This document shows, in pieces, positions 44,743 through 55,953 of a stretch of 64,000 bases of DNA (position 1 is the stretch's first letter; every line of letters begins with the position of its first letter). Below the pieces are notes generated by a model that made no database searches, was not told the origin of the DNA, and worked only from the letters and a program-made list of their open reading frames with translations. A program made the translations under genes and the position numbers. Source of the stretch: Oceanobacillus sp. HTM 045 (GTDB lineage Bacteria; Pseudomonadota; Alphaproteobacteria; Rhodobacterales; Rhodobacteraceae); the NCBI GenBank assembly GCA_009733745.1, contig WNWL01000001.1, positions 930,001 through 994,000 of the forward strand. Direction: 5' to 3'.

Positions 44743-45482
44743 CAGCCGCCCCCGAGCGCCTGCGAAATCGCGATCAACTCCGGCCGGTACTCGAAATGCA
44801 TGGTGTCGAAGCGGTCCCACTTGCCGCCCCAGATGAAGCCCTGCGCCTCGAAGATCTTCACCATCATGACGGGATAGCGGTTCTCCCACTCGCCGCCCCA
44901 GCGCCAGTAGTTGGCGTACTCGACATTGACGTCGATGGCCGCACCGAAGGAATGCACCGAGAGCCGGTCGGTCCCCGCGATGACGCGCCAGTTGAACGTC
45001 CCGGCGGAGGGCCGCGCCCAGGCGCTCAGGTCGAGCCCGAGGAGCCCCATCGTCGCCCGCACCTCGCGGAGCCTCTCGGCCACGCCCATCACCCGCGTGA
45101 CGCGCAGCTCCTGCCCGAACCACTCCACCGGCTCCAGCGTGGCGGAAACCGCCTGCGCAGTGCTGCCATAGACCGCGCGGAAAAAAGCCTCGTGCCGGAT
45201 CCGCCCGGGCTCCACGCCCTGCCCCGGCGGCATCCCGCATTCGCCGAGCGGGTAGACCTGCTCCAGCATGTCGGCGATGTCGGGATCGTCGATCTTCTGG
45301 TCCAGCGTCTTGTCGCGGCCGTCCTCGATCACGAACCGGGTGCCGTCGCGCATCACCAGTTCGTTGCCGTCCACCCCGGCGACATGCTCCGCGTAGATCT
45401 CGGCGAGGATCGCCACCCGGTCCACGTCGGCCAGCGCCGCACCGGGAAAGCACAGCGCGCAGGTCAGGAGAAACGCGCGCAC
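44739..45482 (-). CDS. M15 family D-Ala-D-Ala carboxypeptidase-like protein
   Basis: The 247-residue exported protein has a signal peptide (ending GAALAD). The peptidase M15 motifs for zinc are SVHSFGAAIDVN (His and Asp) and, near the end, RFDTMHFEYRPEL (His); WGGKWDRF is typical too. It probably trims peptidoglycan stem peptides in the periplasm. The start is 4 nt from the DUF2237 stop upstream, so the two are likely co-transcribed. Confidence 0.87.
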   Translation of the reverse strand: MRAFLLTCALCFPGAALADVDRVAILAEIYAEHVAGVDGNELVMRDGTRFVIEDGRDKTLDQKIDDPDIADMLEQVYPLGECGMPPGQGVEPGRIRHEAFFRAVYGSTAQAVSATLEPVEWFGQELRVTRVMGVAERLREVRATMGLLGLDLSAWARPSAGTFNWRVIAGTDRLSVHSFGAAIDVNVEYANYWRWGGEWENRYPVMMVKIFEAQGFIWGGKWDRFDTMHFEYRPELIAISQALGGGC

Positions 45483-45486
45483 CGGG

Positions 45487-45873
45487 TCAGTTCCGCTCCA
45501 GCGAGCGCTCGCGCAGGATGTCCAGCGGCACGATCTCCAGCGCCCGGCGATGGGTGGCGCGCAAGCTCACCCGCGGCGCGCAGCCGGCCTCGTAGGCCTC
45601 CAGGAACCGCGCCGCGCAGAGGCACCAGCGGTCGCCCGGCCTCAGCCCCGCGAACCCGAACTCGGGCCGCGGCGTCGACAGGTCGTTCCCCGCCGATTTC
45701 GAGAACTGCAGGAACTCCGCCGTGACCGTGACACAGACGGTGTGCGAGCCCCGGTCGTCCGGCCCGGTGTCGCAGCATCCGTTGCGGTAGAACCCCGTCA
45801 GCGGCGCCGTGGAGCAGGTCTCCAGCCGGTCGCCGAGCACGTTGACCGAAGCGTCGATCTCGATCTCACGCAT
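45487..45873 (-). CDS. DUF2237 family protein
   Basis: The 128-residue protein shows the DUF2237 pattern: SVNVLGDRLETCSTAPLTGF, YRNGCCDTGPDDRGSHTVC and LRPGDRWCLCAARFLEAYEA, with several conserved cysteines. The family is widespread in bacteria and unstudied. The start at 45873 is 9 nt after GGAGG; an ATG at 45882 is too close to that site. Confidence 0.85.
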   Translation of the reverse strand: MREIEIDASVNVLGDRLETCSTAPLTGFYRNGCCDTGPDDRGSHTVCVTVTAEFLQFSKSAGNDLSTPRPEFGFAGLRPGDRWCLCAARFLEAYEAGCAPRVSLRATHRRALEIVPLDILRERSLERN

Positions 45874-45979
45874 TTGCCGCATCCTCCACCGGCCAGACGG
45901 AACTTGCCCGCCGATCCGTGAATCTCCATATCACCCCCGACCACAGAGGCACAAACGCCCGCAGGACAGGAGAGCAGAA

Positions 45980-46555
45980 ATGACCCGATTCCCCAATCGC
46001 CGGCATGTACTCGCGGGCAGCATCGGCGCCGCCGCGGCGGCGGCACTGGCCGCGCCGGCCAACGCCGAGGACGCGGCGGTGATCGACGCCCGCGTCAACC
46101 TCGCCCTCGGGCGCATGTGGGGCAAGCTGCCCGACACCCGCAACCTCGCGGCGCAGTCGAAGGCTATCCTGATCATGCCCGAGATCATCGAAGGCGGGCT
46201 GATCGTCTCCGGCGCCTATGGCGAGGGCGCGCTGCGGATGAACCAGGGCGGCCGGTTCGAGGTCACGGCGGAGTACTATTCCTTCGCCTCCGCCTCGCTC
46301 GGCCTGCTGGCGGGGCTCCAGACCTCGGCGCACGCGCTGTTCTTCCTCACCGACGACGCGCTGCAGCAGTTCCGCACCAAGGACGGCTGGGAGATCGGCG
46401 CCGATGCCGAGGTGACCTTCCCGGACGCCGGGCTGATCGCGCAGATCAACACGACCACGACCCAGACCCCGGTGGTCGGCATCGTGTTCGACCAGGACGG
46501 GATCATGGCCGGGATTGGCCTCGAGGGCGGCAAGTACTCGCGGCTCGTGCGCTGA
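45980..46555 (+). CDS. SYLF-domain lipid-binding protein, exported
   Basis: The 191-residue protein starts NRRHVLAGSIGAAAAAALAA, a Tat-like twin-arginine signal with cleavage after ANA. The mature part is a SYLF (Ysc84) domain: AILIMPEIIEGGLIVSGAYG, YYSFASASLGLLAGLQT, FFLTDDALQQFRTKDGWEIG. SYLF domains bind phosphoinositides in eukaryotes; bacterial copies are envelope proteins of unknown role. It is divergent from the DUF2237 gene. Confidence 0.88.
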   Translation: MTRFPNRRHVLAGSIGAAAAAALAAPANAEDAAVIDARVNLALGRMWGKLPDTRNLAAQSKAILIMPEIIEGGLIVSGAYGEGALRMNQGGRFEVTAEYYSFASASLGLLAGLQTSAHALFFLTDDALQQFRTKDGWEIGADAEVTFPDAGLIAQINTTTTQTPVVGIVFDQDGIMAGIGLEGGKYSRLVR

Positions 46556-46625
46556 CGCCCCTGATCGCGGCCCGTTAACCGTAAAGCGACATCTCCGCGC
46601 GACAGTCCCGCGCGGAGGTGACCCG

Positions 46626-46973
46626 ATGATCCGACGACTGCTCTTCCCGCTCATGCTGGCGACCGGCCTGTCCGGCTTGCTGCCCGGCTGTCTCGCCGAA
46701 CCGCTCGTGGTCGAGACGATGGACCCGGTGCGCTACTGGGAACGCCCCTTCCAGGTCCTGCCGCATGTGCGGGGCTACGTGGTGCACCGCCAGTACCGGG
46801 TGCCCGGGGCGGAGTTCTGGCATCTCGACCGGACCTACCGGTACGAGCGCTATCACCCCGAGACCGATGGCTGGTACGCCGCCGAACTCAAGTCCAGCGG
46901 CGACTACGCCTTCACGGAGGAGGCCCTGATCGCGATCGCCCGCGCCCAGGGCCTGCCGCCGCCCGCGACCTGA
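46626..46973 (+). CDS. Small lipoprotein of unknown function
   Basis: The 115-residue protein has a signal sequence ending in lipobox LLPGC (Cys about 22). The mature part is aromatic-rich (VRYWERPFQVLPHVRG, HLDRTYRYERYHPETDGWY) with no domain I recognise. It starts after AGGTGACCCG and lies 70 nt behind the SYLF gene; both products go to the envelope and may be co-expressed. Its stop is 7 nt from the convergent dehydrogenase gene. Confidence 0.6.
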   Translation: MIRRLLFPLMLATGLSGLLPGCLAEPLVVETMDPVRYWERPFQVLPHVRGYVVHRQYRVPGAEFWHLDRTYRYERYHPETDGWYAAELKSSGDYAFTEEALIAIARAQGLPPPAT

Positions 46974-46980
46974 GCGCGGA

Positions 46981-47847
46981 TCAGCGCTTCAGGCGCGCGA
47001 TCAGGCTCGACGTGTCCCAGCGGTTACCGCCCATCTCCTGGACGTCGCGGTAGAACTGGTCCACCAGCGCGGTGACGGGCAGCTGCGCCCCGTTGCGCCG
47101 CGCCTCGTCGAGGCAGATCGACAGGTCCTTGCGCATCCAGTCGACCGCGAAGCCGAAGTCGAACTTGCCGTCGAGCATGGTCTCGTAGCGATTCTCCATC
47201 TGCCACGACCCGGCCGCGCCCTTGGAGATCACGTCGACCACGGCGCGCCCGTCGAGGCCCGCGCGCTGGGCGAAGGCGAGGCCCTCGGCGAGGCCCTGCA
47301 CCAGCCCGGCGATGCAGATCTGGTTGACCATCTTGGTCAGCTGGCCCGCGCCCGGCGCGCCCAGCAGGCGGCAGGAGCGCGCATAGGCCATGATCACCGG
47401 CTCCGCCCGCCCGTAGGCCGCGTCGTCGCCGCCGCACATCACGGTCAGCACGCCGTTCTCGGCGCCCGCCTGCCCACCCGAGACCGGCGCGTCGATGAAC
47501 TCGAACCCGGTCGCCTTCGCCGCCTCGTGCAACTCGCGCGCCACGTTGGCCGAGGCGGTCGTGTGGTCGACGAATACCGTACCCTGCCCAATGCCGAAGA
47601 ACGCCCCGTCCGGCCCGACCGTGACCGAGCGCAGGTCGTCGTCGTTGCCGACGCAGCACATCACGAACTCCGCGCCCTCGGCGGCCTCCTTCGGCGTCGC
47701 GGCGTGGCTGCCGCCATGCTCCGCGGCCCAGGCCTCGGCCTTCGCGGCGGTGCGGTTGTAGACCGTCACCTCGTGCCCCTTGGCCGCGAGGTGCCCCGCC
47801 ATCGGATATCCCATCACGCCCAGTCCGATGAAGCTGACCTTTGCCAT
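46981..47847 (-). CDS. NAD(P)-dependent beta-hydroxyacid dehydrogenase (3-hydroxyisobutyrate dehydrogenase family)
   Basis: The 288-residue enzyme has the Rossmann motif VSFIGLGVMGYPMAGHLA, the substrate loop FIDAPVSGGQAGAENG and the catalytic lysine in GAGQLTKMVNQICIAG. These are family-wide; the substrate could be 3-hydroxyisobutyrate, tartronate semialdehyde or glyoxylate. No branched-chain pathway genes lie nearby. It is divergent from the penicillin acylase gene. Confidence 0.9.
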   Translation of the reverse strand: MAKVSFIGLGVMGYPMAGHLAAKGHEVTVYNRTAAKAEAWAAEHGGSHAATPKEAAEGAEFVMCCVGNDDDLRSVTVGPDGAFFGIGQGTVFVDHTTASANVARELHEAAKATGFEFIDAPVSGGQAGAENGVLTVMCGGDDAAYGRAEPVIMAYARSCRLLGAPGAGQLTKMVNQICIAGLVQGLAEGLAFAQRAGLDGRAVVDVISKGAAGSWQMENRYETMLDGKFDFGFAVDWMRKDLSICLDEARRNGAQLPVTALVDQFYRDVQEMGGNRWDTSSLIARLKR

Positions 47848-47986
47848 TCCGTCCCTCTTGTCGCTGATATTGCCGGGCCGAGGTCCACGCTTGCGGTGAC
47901 GCGCCCGGTCTGCCATGTGGTGAGCCGTTCGGCCGCAAGGGTGGAGCCCACCCCCGGCCACGTCAAGGGGAAGGCGCGCGCACGGC

Positions 47987-50446
47987 ATGGTTCGGATCCT
48001 GCGATGGCTGGTCAGGGGCATCACCGCCGCCATCGTCCTCGCGGGCATCGGCGCGGCGCTCACCTGGTACCTGATCACCCGCTCCCTGCCCGAGTATAAC
48101 GGCGAGATGGCCATGGCCGGGCTCGACGGCCCGGTCGAGATCGTGCGCGACGCCAACGCCGTGCCGCATATCCGCGCCGGCACCGAGGCGGATGCCTATT
48201 TCGCGCTCGGCCTCGTCCACGCGCAGGACCGGCTCTGGCAGATGGAACTGAACCGCCGCGCCGCGCAGGGCCGCCTCTCGGAGTATTTCGGCGACCGCAC
48301 CGTAGCGGTGGACCGGCTGGTCAAGACGCTCGACCTCTACGGCCTCTCGATGACCGCCGTGGAGCACCAGTCGGAGGAGACCCGCGCCGCGCTGGAAGCC
48401 TATGCCGCCGGGGTCAACGCCTGGATCCGCCATGTCAACGCCGAGGCGATGGGGCGCGGCGCGCCCGAGTTCTTCGTCTACGGCGACGGGCTCGCGCCCT
48501 GGACCCCGGCCGATTCCATCGCGATCCTCAAGCTGATGGCGCTGCGCCTCTCCAACGCCGCCTCCAACGAGGTCCGCCGCGCGCGCATCCTGCTGGAGCT
48601 CGGCCCCGAGCGCACCGCCGACATCCTGCCCGACTACCCCGCCGACGCCGTGATCGCGCCGCCGCGCCACTCCTCGCTCGGCCACGTGCGCCACGCCGAA
48701 GCCGCGCCGGAAGCCGACCCCGAACCCGACCCCTGGCTACAGGCCTTCGGCCCCGGCCAGCCGGATTTCGGCGGCGCCTCGAACGCATGGGCAGTGGACG
48801 GCTCGCGCACCGCGGCCGGTGCGCCGCTGCTCGCCAACGACCCGCATCTCTGGCTCTCCGCACCGTCGATCTGGTACCTCGTCCATGTCGAGGGCGGCGG
48901 GCTGGCGGCGATGGGCGGCTCGCTCCCCGGCACGCCCGCCGTGCTGGTCGGCCGCAACAACGACCTCGGCTGGGGCCTCACCACCACCGGCGTCGACGAC
49001 CAGGACATTTTTATCGAGCGGGTCAACCCGGAGGACCCGGAGACCTACCTCACCCCCACCGGCTGGGCGCCGTTCGAGACCCGTATCATCCGCATCGACA
49101 CCGGCGCGCGGATCATCACCGAGACCGTGCGCGCCACCCGCCACGGCCCGGTTCTCTCCGGCGAGATGTTCGACGCCGACACGATCACGCCCGAAGGCCA
49201 CGTCGCCGCCCTGAGCTGGACCGCGCTCGACCCGGTCGACCGCAGCATGGACGCCGCGCTGGCGCTGATGAAGGCCACCACCGTGGCCGAGGGGATGGAG
49301 AGCGCGGCCCTCGTCCTCGCCCCGGCGCAGAACGTGATCCTTGCCGACCGGAAGACCGTCGGCCTCGTCGTCGCCGGCGCCGTGCCACGCCGCCGCCCGA
49401 CCTCGCAGGGCCGCGGGCTGGTGCCGGTGCCGGGCTGGCTCGCCGCGAACGACTGGCTCGGCGTCCTCTCGCCCGAGGAGAAGCCGCGCGAGATCCGCCC
49501 CGCCTCCGGCGCCGTCGCCAACGCCAACAACCGGCTCACCGACGCGCCCTACCCGCTGCACCTCTCCTTCGACTGGGGCGACCCCTACCGCATCCAGCGC
49601 CTGACCAAGGAGCTGACGGCGCGCGACTTCCACTCGCGCAACAGCTTCGTCGCCCTGCAATACGATGGCGTGTCCGAGATGGCGCGCTCGGTGCTGCCGC
49701 TGATCGCGCGCGAGCTGTGGTGGCAGCGCCCGAGCGACATGCCCCCGCTCAAGGCCGAAGTGCTCGACCGGCTGAAGAACTGGACCGGCTCGATGGACCA
49801 GCACGCCCCCGAGCCGCTGATCTTCACCGCCTGGATGCGCGCCCTGACCCGCCGGCTGGCGGAGGACGAACTCGGCCCCCTCTTCCCCGAGATCGCCGGG
49901 CCGCGCCCGGTCTTCGTCGAGCGGGTCTACCGCGACGTCGACGGCGCCTCGGTCTGGTGCGACATCGACAAGACCCCCGCCGTCGAGACCTGCGCCGAGA
50001 TCGCCGAGGCCGCCTTCGACGACGCGCTGGCCGAGATCGTCGCGACCCATGGCGACCGGATCGAGGACTGGCGCTGGGGCAGCGCCCATGTCGCCGTGCA
50101 CCGGCACATGCCCTTCGGCCTCGTGCCCGTGCTCGGCATGTTCACCAATATCGAGACAGAGACGTCGGGTGGCTCCTACACGCTCCTGCGCGGGCTCTCG
50201 ACAGGCAAGGGCGAGACGCCCTACCAGAATGTCCACGCCGCCGGGCTGCGCGCGGTCTACGACTTCGCCGACCTGAACCGCTCGCTGATCATCATCTCCA
50301 CCGGCCAGAGCGGTCACCCGTTCTCGCGCTGGTACGACCACCTCGCCAGCCTCTGGGCGCAGGGCGAGATGATCCCGATGTCGATGGACATGGCTGACGC
50401 CCGCGCCGGCGCGGTCGGCACCATGACGCTGGTTCCGGGCGAGTAA
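47987..50446 (+). CDS. Penicillin acylase family protein (Ntn hydrolase)
   Basis: The 819-residue protein has one N-terminal membrane helix (about 8-30). The alpha part has FALGLVHAQDRLWQMELNRR. The autoproteolytic junction is GGA before SNAWAVDG, making Ser 265 the new N-terminal nucleophile of the beta chain; LANDPHLWLSAPSIWYLVH and GRNNDLGWGLTTTGVDDQD follow. Members cut amides of penicillins or, often, N-acyl homoserine lactones (quorum quenching) or other acyl amides; the substrate here cannot be told. Confidence 0.92.
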   Translation: MVRILRWLVRGITAAIVLAGIGAALTWYLITRSLPEYNGEMAMAGLDGPVEIVRDANAVPHIRAGTEADAYFALGLVHAQDRLWQMELNRRAAQGRLSEYFGDRTVAVDRLVKTLDLYGLSMTAVEHQSEETRAALEAYAAGVNAWIRHVNAEAMGRGAPEFFVYGDGLAPWTPADSIAILKLMALRLSNAASNEVRRARILLELGPERTADILPDYPADAVIAPPRHSSLGHVRHAEAAPEADPEPDPWLQAFGPGQPDFGGASNAWAVDGSRTAAGAPLLANDPHLWLSAPSIWYLVHVEGGGLAAMGGSLPGTPAVLVGRNNDLGWGLTTTGVDDQDIFIERVNPEDPETYLTPTGWAPFETRIIRIDTGARIITETVRATRHGPVLSGEMFDADTITPEGHVAALSWTALDPVDRSMDAALALMKATTVAEGMESAALVLAPAQNVILADRKTVGLVVAGAVPRRRPTSQGRGLVPVPGWLAANDWLGVLSPEEKPREIRPASGAVANANNRLTDAPYPLHLSFDWGDPYRIQRLTKELTARDFHSRNSFVALQYDGVSEMARSVLPLIARELWWQRPSDMPPLKAEVLDRLKNWTGSMDQHAPEPLIFTAWMRALTRRLAEDELGPLFPEIAGPRPVFVERVYRDVDGASVWCDIDKTPAVETCAEIAEAAFDDALAEIVATHGDRIEDWRWGSAHVAVHRHMPFGLVPVLGMFTNIETETSGGSYTLLRGLSTGKGETPYQNVHAAGLRAVYDFADLNRSLIIISTGQSGHPFSRWYDHLASLWAQGEMIPMSMDMADARAGAVGTMTLVPGE

Positions 50447-50454
50447 GAGCAACC

Positions 50455-50640
50455 GGAAACCCAATCAACCGCTGCCCGGGCGACAAGCCCGGGCCACGCC
50501 TGGCCCTCCCCGGGGCCGGGCGTTCTCTGCCGCTGCGAGGAGATCGGATCACGGGAGGGATTGCCGGGATAAATCAAGCAGATCCGACAAAGCACCACAC
50601 CAGACCAGGGCCAGCCGTGGCCCTCCGCACTCAGTCCAAC
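50455..50640 (-). repeat. Structured intergenic repeat, copy 3 of 3 (inverted)
   Basis: Read on the minus strand this is the same element as copies 1 and 2: GGCCCTGG, GATTTATCCC, CCCTCC, TCCGA, GCAGCGGCAGA and GCCCGGCCCCGGGGAGGG in the same order. Hairpin 1 spans 50498-50521 with one mismatch. Hairpin 2 has perfect 8-bp arms GCCCGGGC (50474-50481 and 50487-50494) with a GACAA loop (plus-strand reading). It begins 47 nt after the sufS stop and fills the gap to the convergent penicillin acylase gene. Confidence 0.85.
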
Positions 50641-50686
50641 TGAAGTAACAGAAGCGGCCTCTGCGGCCACGCCTCGGCTCGCCCGG

Positions 50687-51907
<1,221 letters not shown>

Positions 51908-51909
51908 GC

Positions 51910-52515
51910 TCACCTTCCTCCGATGGCGGAGCCGATGATGAAGATCATCGCCAGCAGGCCGAAGGCGATCGCGAAGCCGAACACCGCGCCCGCGACCGCG
52001 ATCGTGCTCCTGAACCCGTGCACCTCGGCGATGCAGCTCGCCAGCAGCCAGATCGACCAGGCCGCAAGGCCGAGCAGCAGTAGCACCGCCCCCGCCCACA
52101 TCGCCTGCGCCACGATCAGGCTGAAGGCGAGCACGATTCCCGGCGTCAGCATCGCCTGCAGCAGGAAGCCGAAGCCGACCGCCGCGGCGACCTGTGGGAA
52201 CCACGCCGTCCCGCCCGCCGCGCGGCCGAGCCAGGTGGCGATCCCTGCCGCGGCGAAGAAGGAGCCGAACTCGATGATCAGCCCCTGCAGGTGGAGCGAG
52301 AACCGGCTGGCCCTGACCTCCGCGCCCTCCGGCGTCGGCATCACCAGCGAGAAGACCGCGCTCACCAGGTAGGCCAGCAGCACCATCAGGATCGCGGCGT
52401 CGAGGCCGGGGCGCAGTTCCATCAACCGCGCCATGGCTTCGCGCGGCCGGAAGACGCCGGACCAGACCAGCCGCGGCAGCGGCCCGAGCCCGTTCCCGTC
52501 CCGCCCGGCGCTCAT
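51910..52515 (-). CDS. Yip1-family integral membrane protein (second of a pair)
   Basis: The 201-residue protein has five or so membrane helices from about residue 40 and the Yip1 opening WSGVFRPREAMARLMELRPG. The ATG overlaps the stop of the preceding Yip1-like gene by 4 nt and its own stop is 2 nt before sufS. Yip1 proteins have no defined bacterial role. The tight packing ties it to the suf transcript. Confidence 0.82.
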   Translation of the reverse strand: MSAGRDGNGLGPLPRLVWSGVFRPREAMARLMELRPGLDAAILMVLLAYLVSAVFSLVMPTPEGAEVRASRFSLHLQGLIIEFGSFFAAAGIATWLGRAAGGTAWFPQVAAAVGFGFLLQAMLTPGIVLAFSLIVAQAMWAGAVLLLLGLAAWSIWLLASCIAEVHGFRSTIAVAGAVFGFAIAFGLLAMIFIIGSAIGGR

Positions 52516-53060
52516 GACGCCGCCGCCAGGAGCCAGGCGAGCCCCACCAGCAGGCCGACGCCCGCGGCCAGCACCGCCGCCGCGCGCAGCTGCGAGATGC
52601 CCTCCGCCTCGGCGAGGCAGCCGCTCCAGATCCAGAGCCCGGCGGCGATCGCGACGACGTCGAGCGCCGGGTGGCGCGCCAGGATCGCCACGCCCTGCAG
52701 CGGTGCCGTCACCAGCACCGCCCAGAATGTCGCCAGCCGCGCCCGGTACCAGTTGCCCGAGCCGCCGACCGCGGTGAACACCATCCGGATCAGCGCCGCG
52801 ATCCCGTAAAGGAACAGCGGCGCGAACAGCACGAAGGAGACGAACTGCGCCGAGACCATCGCCTCCGGCCCCAGCCCCGCCGCGCGCGGCATCGCCAGCG
52901 CCGCCGGCAGCCGGGCGAGGAACAGGATGAACATGGCGATCATCGCGAAAGCCAGCATCACCGCCTCGCGCGGATGGCGGGCGATCAGCCCGCGCATCTC
53001 CTCGCGCGGACGCAGCCACGTCGCCGCGGCCCGTCCCGAATATCCCCCCGCGTCCGGCAT
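52512..53060 (-). CDS. Yip1-family integral membrane protein (first of a pair)
   Basis: The 182-residue protein resembles the next gene in size and layout: a short cytoplasmic start (ATWLRPREEMRGLIARHPRE) then about five helices (FAMIAMFILFLARLPAALA onward). The two are probably an old duplication. It follows sufD by 27 nt. Confidence 0.8.
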   Translation of the reverse strand: MPDAGGYSGRAAATWLRPREEMRGLIARHPREAVMLAFAMIAMFILFLARLPAALAMPRAAGLGPEAMVSAQFVSFVLFAPLFLYGIAALIRMVFTAVGGSGNWYRARLATFWAVLVTAPLQGVAILARHPALDVVAIAAGLWIWSGCLAEAEGISQLRAAAVLAAGVGLLVGLAWLLAAAS

Positions 53061-53087
53061 CCTAACCCGCCATCCGGTCCCGTACCC

Positions 53088-54392
53088 TCAGCCGCGCCGC
53101 CGTTCCATCCAGTCCGCCACGTAGGCGCGGACGGCATCGGCCAGCGCGTCGTCTTCGATCTCCTGCACCGCCTCGTCGAGGAAGGCCAGCACCAGGATGT
53201 CGCGCGCCTCCGCCTCCGGCACGCCGCGCGAGCGCAGGTAGAACAGCGACGTCTCGTCCACGCTGCCCGAGGTCGAGCCATGCGAGCACTGCACGTCGTC
53301 GGCATAGATCTCCAGCTCGGGCTTGGCGTTGAACTGGCTCTTCTCGTCCAGCAGCAGCGACTGGCTGATCTGGTAGCCGTCGGTCTTCTGCGCGCCGGGC
53401 TTCACCAGGATCTTGCCCTGGAACACGCCCACCGCGCCGTTGCGCAGCACCTTCTTGAACACCTGCCGGCTTTCGCAGCGCTCGGCGTCATGCGTCACGA
53501 AGACCGTGTCGTCATGATGAAAGTCGCCGTCGCCGATGGCGCAGCCCGCCACATGCGCGACCGCGTCGTCGCCGGTGAACTCCAGCACCGCCTCGTTGCG
53601 CGTCAGCTTGCCGTTGGCGGTCAGCGTGAAGGACTTGAGCGTGCTCTCCGCCCCCAGCCGCGCGAACAGCGCGGTCGCGGCGCGGCGCTCGTGCTCGCGA
53701 CCCTGGCTGCGCACGTGGTGGAAGGTCGCGCCGTCGGCGACCGAGACCTCCATGCAGGTGTTGAACCGCGCGCCGGCAGCGCCCGATTCGAGCAGCGTCA
53801 TCTCCGCCCCCGGCTCCAGCCGGACCAGCGTGCGCAGGAACACGTCCGAGCCCGGGTCGCGGTGGATGTAGCGCAGCTCCACCGGCCGGCCGGCCTTGCC
53901 GGTGGCGTGGATCGCCACGCCCGCCTCGGCCACCGCGGTGTTCAGCGTCGCCAGCGGGCGCGAGACCGGATCCTGCCCCGCCGCCTCCAGCACGCCGAAC
54001 AGGTCGCGCGCCCAGTGGATGTCGGCCGCCAGCACCTCGGCCAGCGGCTGGATCTCGACGCCCGCTTCCGCCGGGTCGTCCGACATGTCGGGCGCGAAAA
54101 CGCCGTCGACGAAGACCAGCGTCGTCCGCCCGATGCCGTCGAACGGGTCGGCGTCGTCGGCCCGCGGCGCGGCCTCGCCCGGATCCTTCGCGATCAGGCT
54201 CTCCGGGCTGGTGTACTTCCAGTACTCGTCGCGCCGGTGCGGCGCGCCCATCTCCAGCAGGCGCGAGCGGGCCGAGGCCCGTGCATCCCGCGCCCAGCCC
54301 GCATGTGCCCCCGCCGGCAGCGGCGCTGCGGCGAGGAGCGTTTCCGCCTCGAGGCGCTTGGCCTCGGCGAGTGCCTTTCTCGGGACCGCCAT
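53088..54392 (-). CDS. sufD: Fe-S cluster assembly protein SufD
   Basis: The 434-residue beta-helix scaffold protein pairs with SufB in SufBC2D. Motifs: RRDEYWKYTSPESLI, VHIT-like core repeats, and the end segment DDVQCSHGSTSGSVDETSLF with the conserved His near the SufB-SufD interface, followed by YLRSRGVPEAEARDIL. It begins 1 nt after sufC ends. Confidence 0.95.
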   Translation of the reverse strand: MAVPRKALAEAKRLEAETLLAAAPLPAGAHAGWARDARASARSRLLEMGAPHRRDEYWKYTSPESLIAKDPGEAAPRADDADPFDGIGRTTLVFVDGVFAPDMSDDPAEAGVEIQPLAEVLAADIHWARDLFGVLEAAGQDPVSRPLATLNTAVAEAGVAIHATGKAGRPVELRYIHRDPGSDVFLRTLVRLEPGAEMTLLESGAAGARFNTCMEVSVADGATFHHVRSQGREHERRAATALFARLGAESTLKSFTLTANGKLTRNEAVLEFTGDDAVAHVAGCAIGDGDFHHDDTVFVTHDAERCESRQVFKKVLRNGAVGVFQGKILVKPGAQKTDGYQISQSLLLDEKSQFNAKPELEIYADDVQCSHGSTSGSVDETSLFYLRSRGVPEAEARDILVLAFLDEAVQEIEDDALADAVRAYVADWMERRRG

Positions 54393-54393
54393 G

Positions 54394-55149
<756 letters not shown>

Positions 55150-55626
55150 CCGTCTCTCCTCCGGCAGCCGTCTCCGCGGCCGCGCTGTCTCCGATCTTGT
55201 GCACGGTCGCGGCGGCCGAGGTCGCCACGCCGTAGTCCTCCATCGCGCCAGCCACCTGCACGAACTGCCCGGTCACCTCCCCGGCATGGTCCTGGAACCG
55301 CGCCGCCATCGCGCCCGCGAAGTCGCGGATCGCCATCCGGGCGATGGCCGGGCGCGCCAGCGGGTCGTCGTCGAGCCGGTCGAGGTAGTCGGCCAGTTCG
55401 CCGACGCGGGCGAGGATCTCTTCCGAGAGCGTCGTCCGCGGCGAGGTTCCCTGCGACGAGTTCCCCTTTGGCGCGGTGTCCTGTGCAATCCTGGTCATGT
55501 GCGTATCCCTTCTGGATGGCCGGACCCGGCCCGCGGGCGATGGGTCCTCCGAGATCAGTCGGGATCAGGCTTGGCGCAAAACTCCTTCCATTCCGTTTAT
55601 GGTTTCCCGTTCCTGAAGCGCCCGCC

Positions 55627-55938
55627 TCAGGAAATGGTCACCGCGGTGCCGCTGGCCGAAACCATCAGCATGTTGTTGATCACCTCGTAGTCGAGATCGA
55701 CACCGACCACCGCGTTCGCGCCCATCGCCGCGGCGCGTTCCTGCATCTCGGCGATGGCGGTCTCGCGGGCCTTGCCGAGTTCCTCCTCGTAGGCCTTGGA
55801 GCGCCCGCCGACGATGTCGCGGATGCCGGCGAACAGGTCCTTGAACAGGTTTGCCCCGAGGATCGCCTCGCCCGTCACCAGCCCCTTGTAGCCGGTGATG
55901 GAATGCCCCTCGATGGACGGCGTGGTGGTCACGATCAT
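55627..55938 (-). CDS. YbjQ/UPF0145 family protein
   Basis: The 103-residue protein has the family pattern [57 protein letters not shown]. It is annotated in databases as a heavy-metal-binding domain, though evidence for metal binding is thin; it forms pentamers in known structures. It lies 15 nt before the exported-protein stop on its right and 128 nt from the hypothetical gene. Confidence 0.9.
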   Translation of the reverse strand: MIVTTTPSIEGHSITGYKGLVTGEAILGANLFKDLFAGIRDIVGGRSKAYEEELGKARETAIAEMQERAAAMGANAVVGVDLDYEVINNMLMVSASGTAVTIS

Positions 55939-55953
55939 GGCTCGGTTCTCCGC

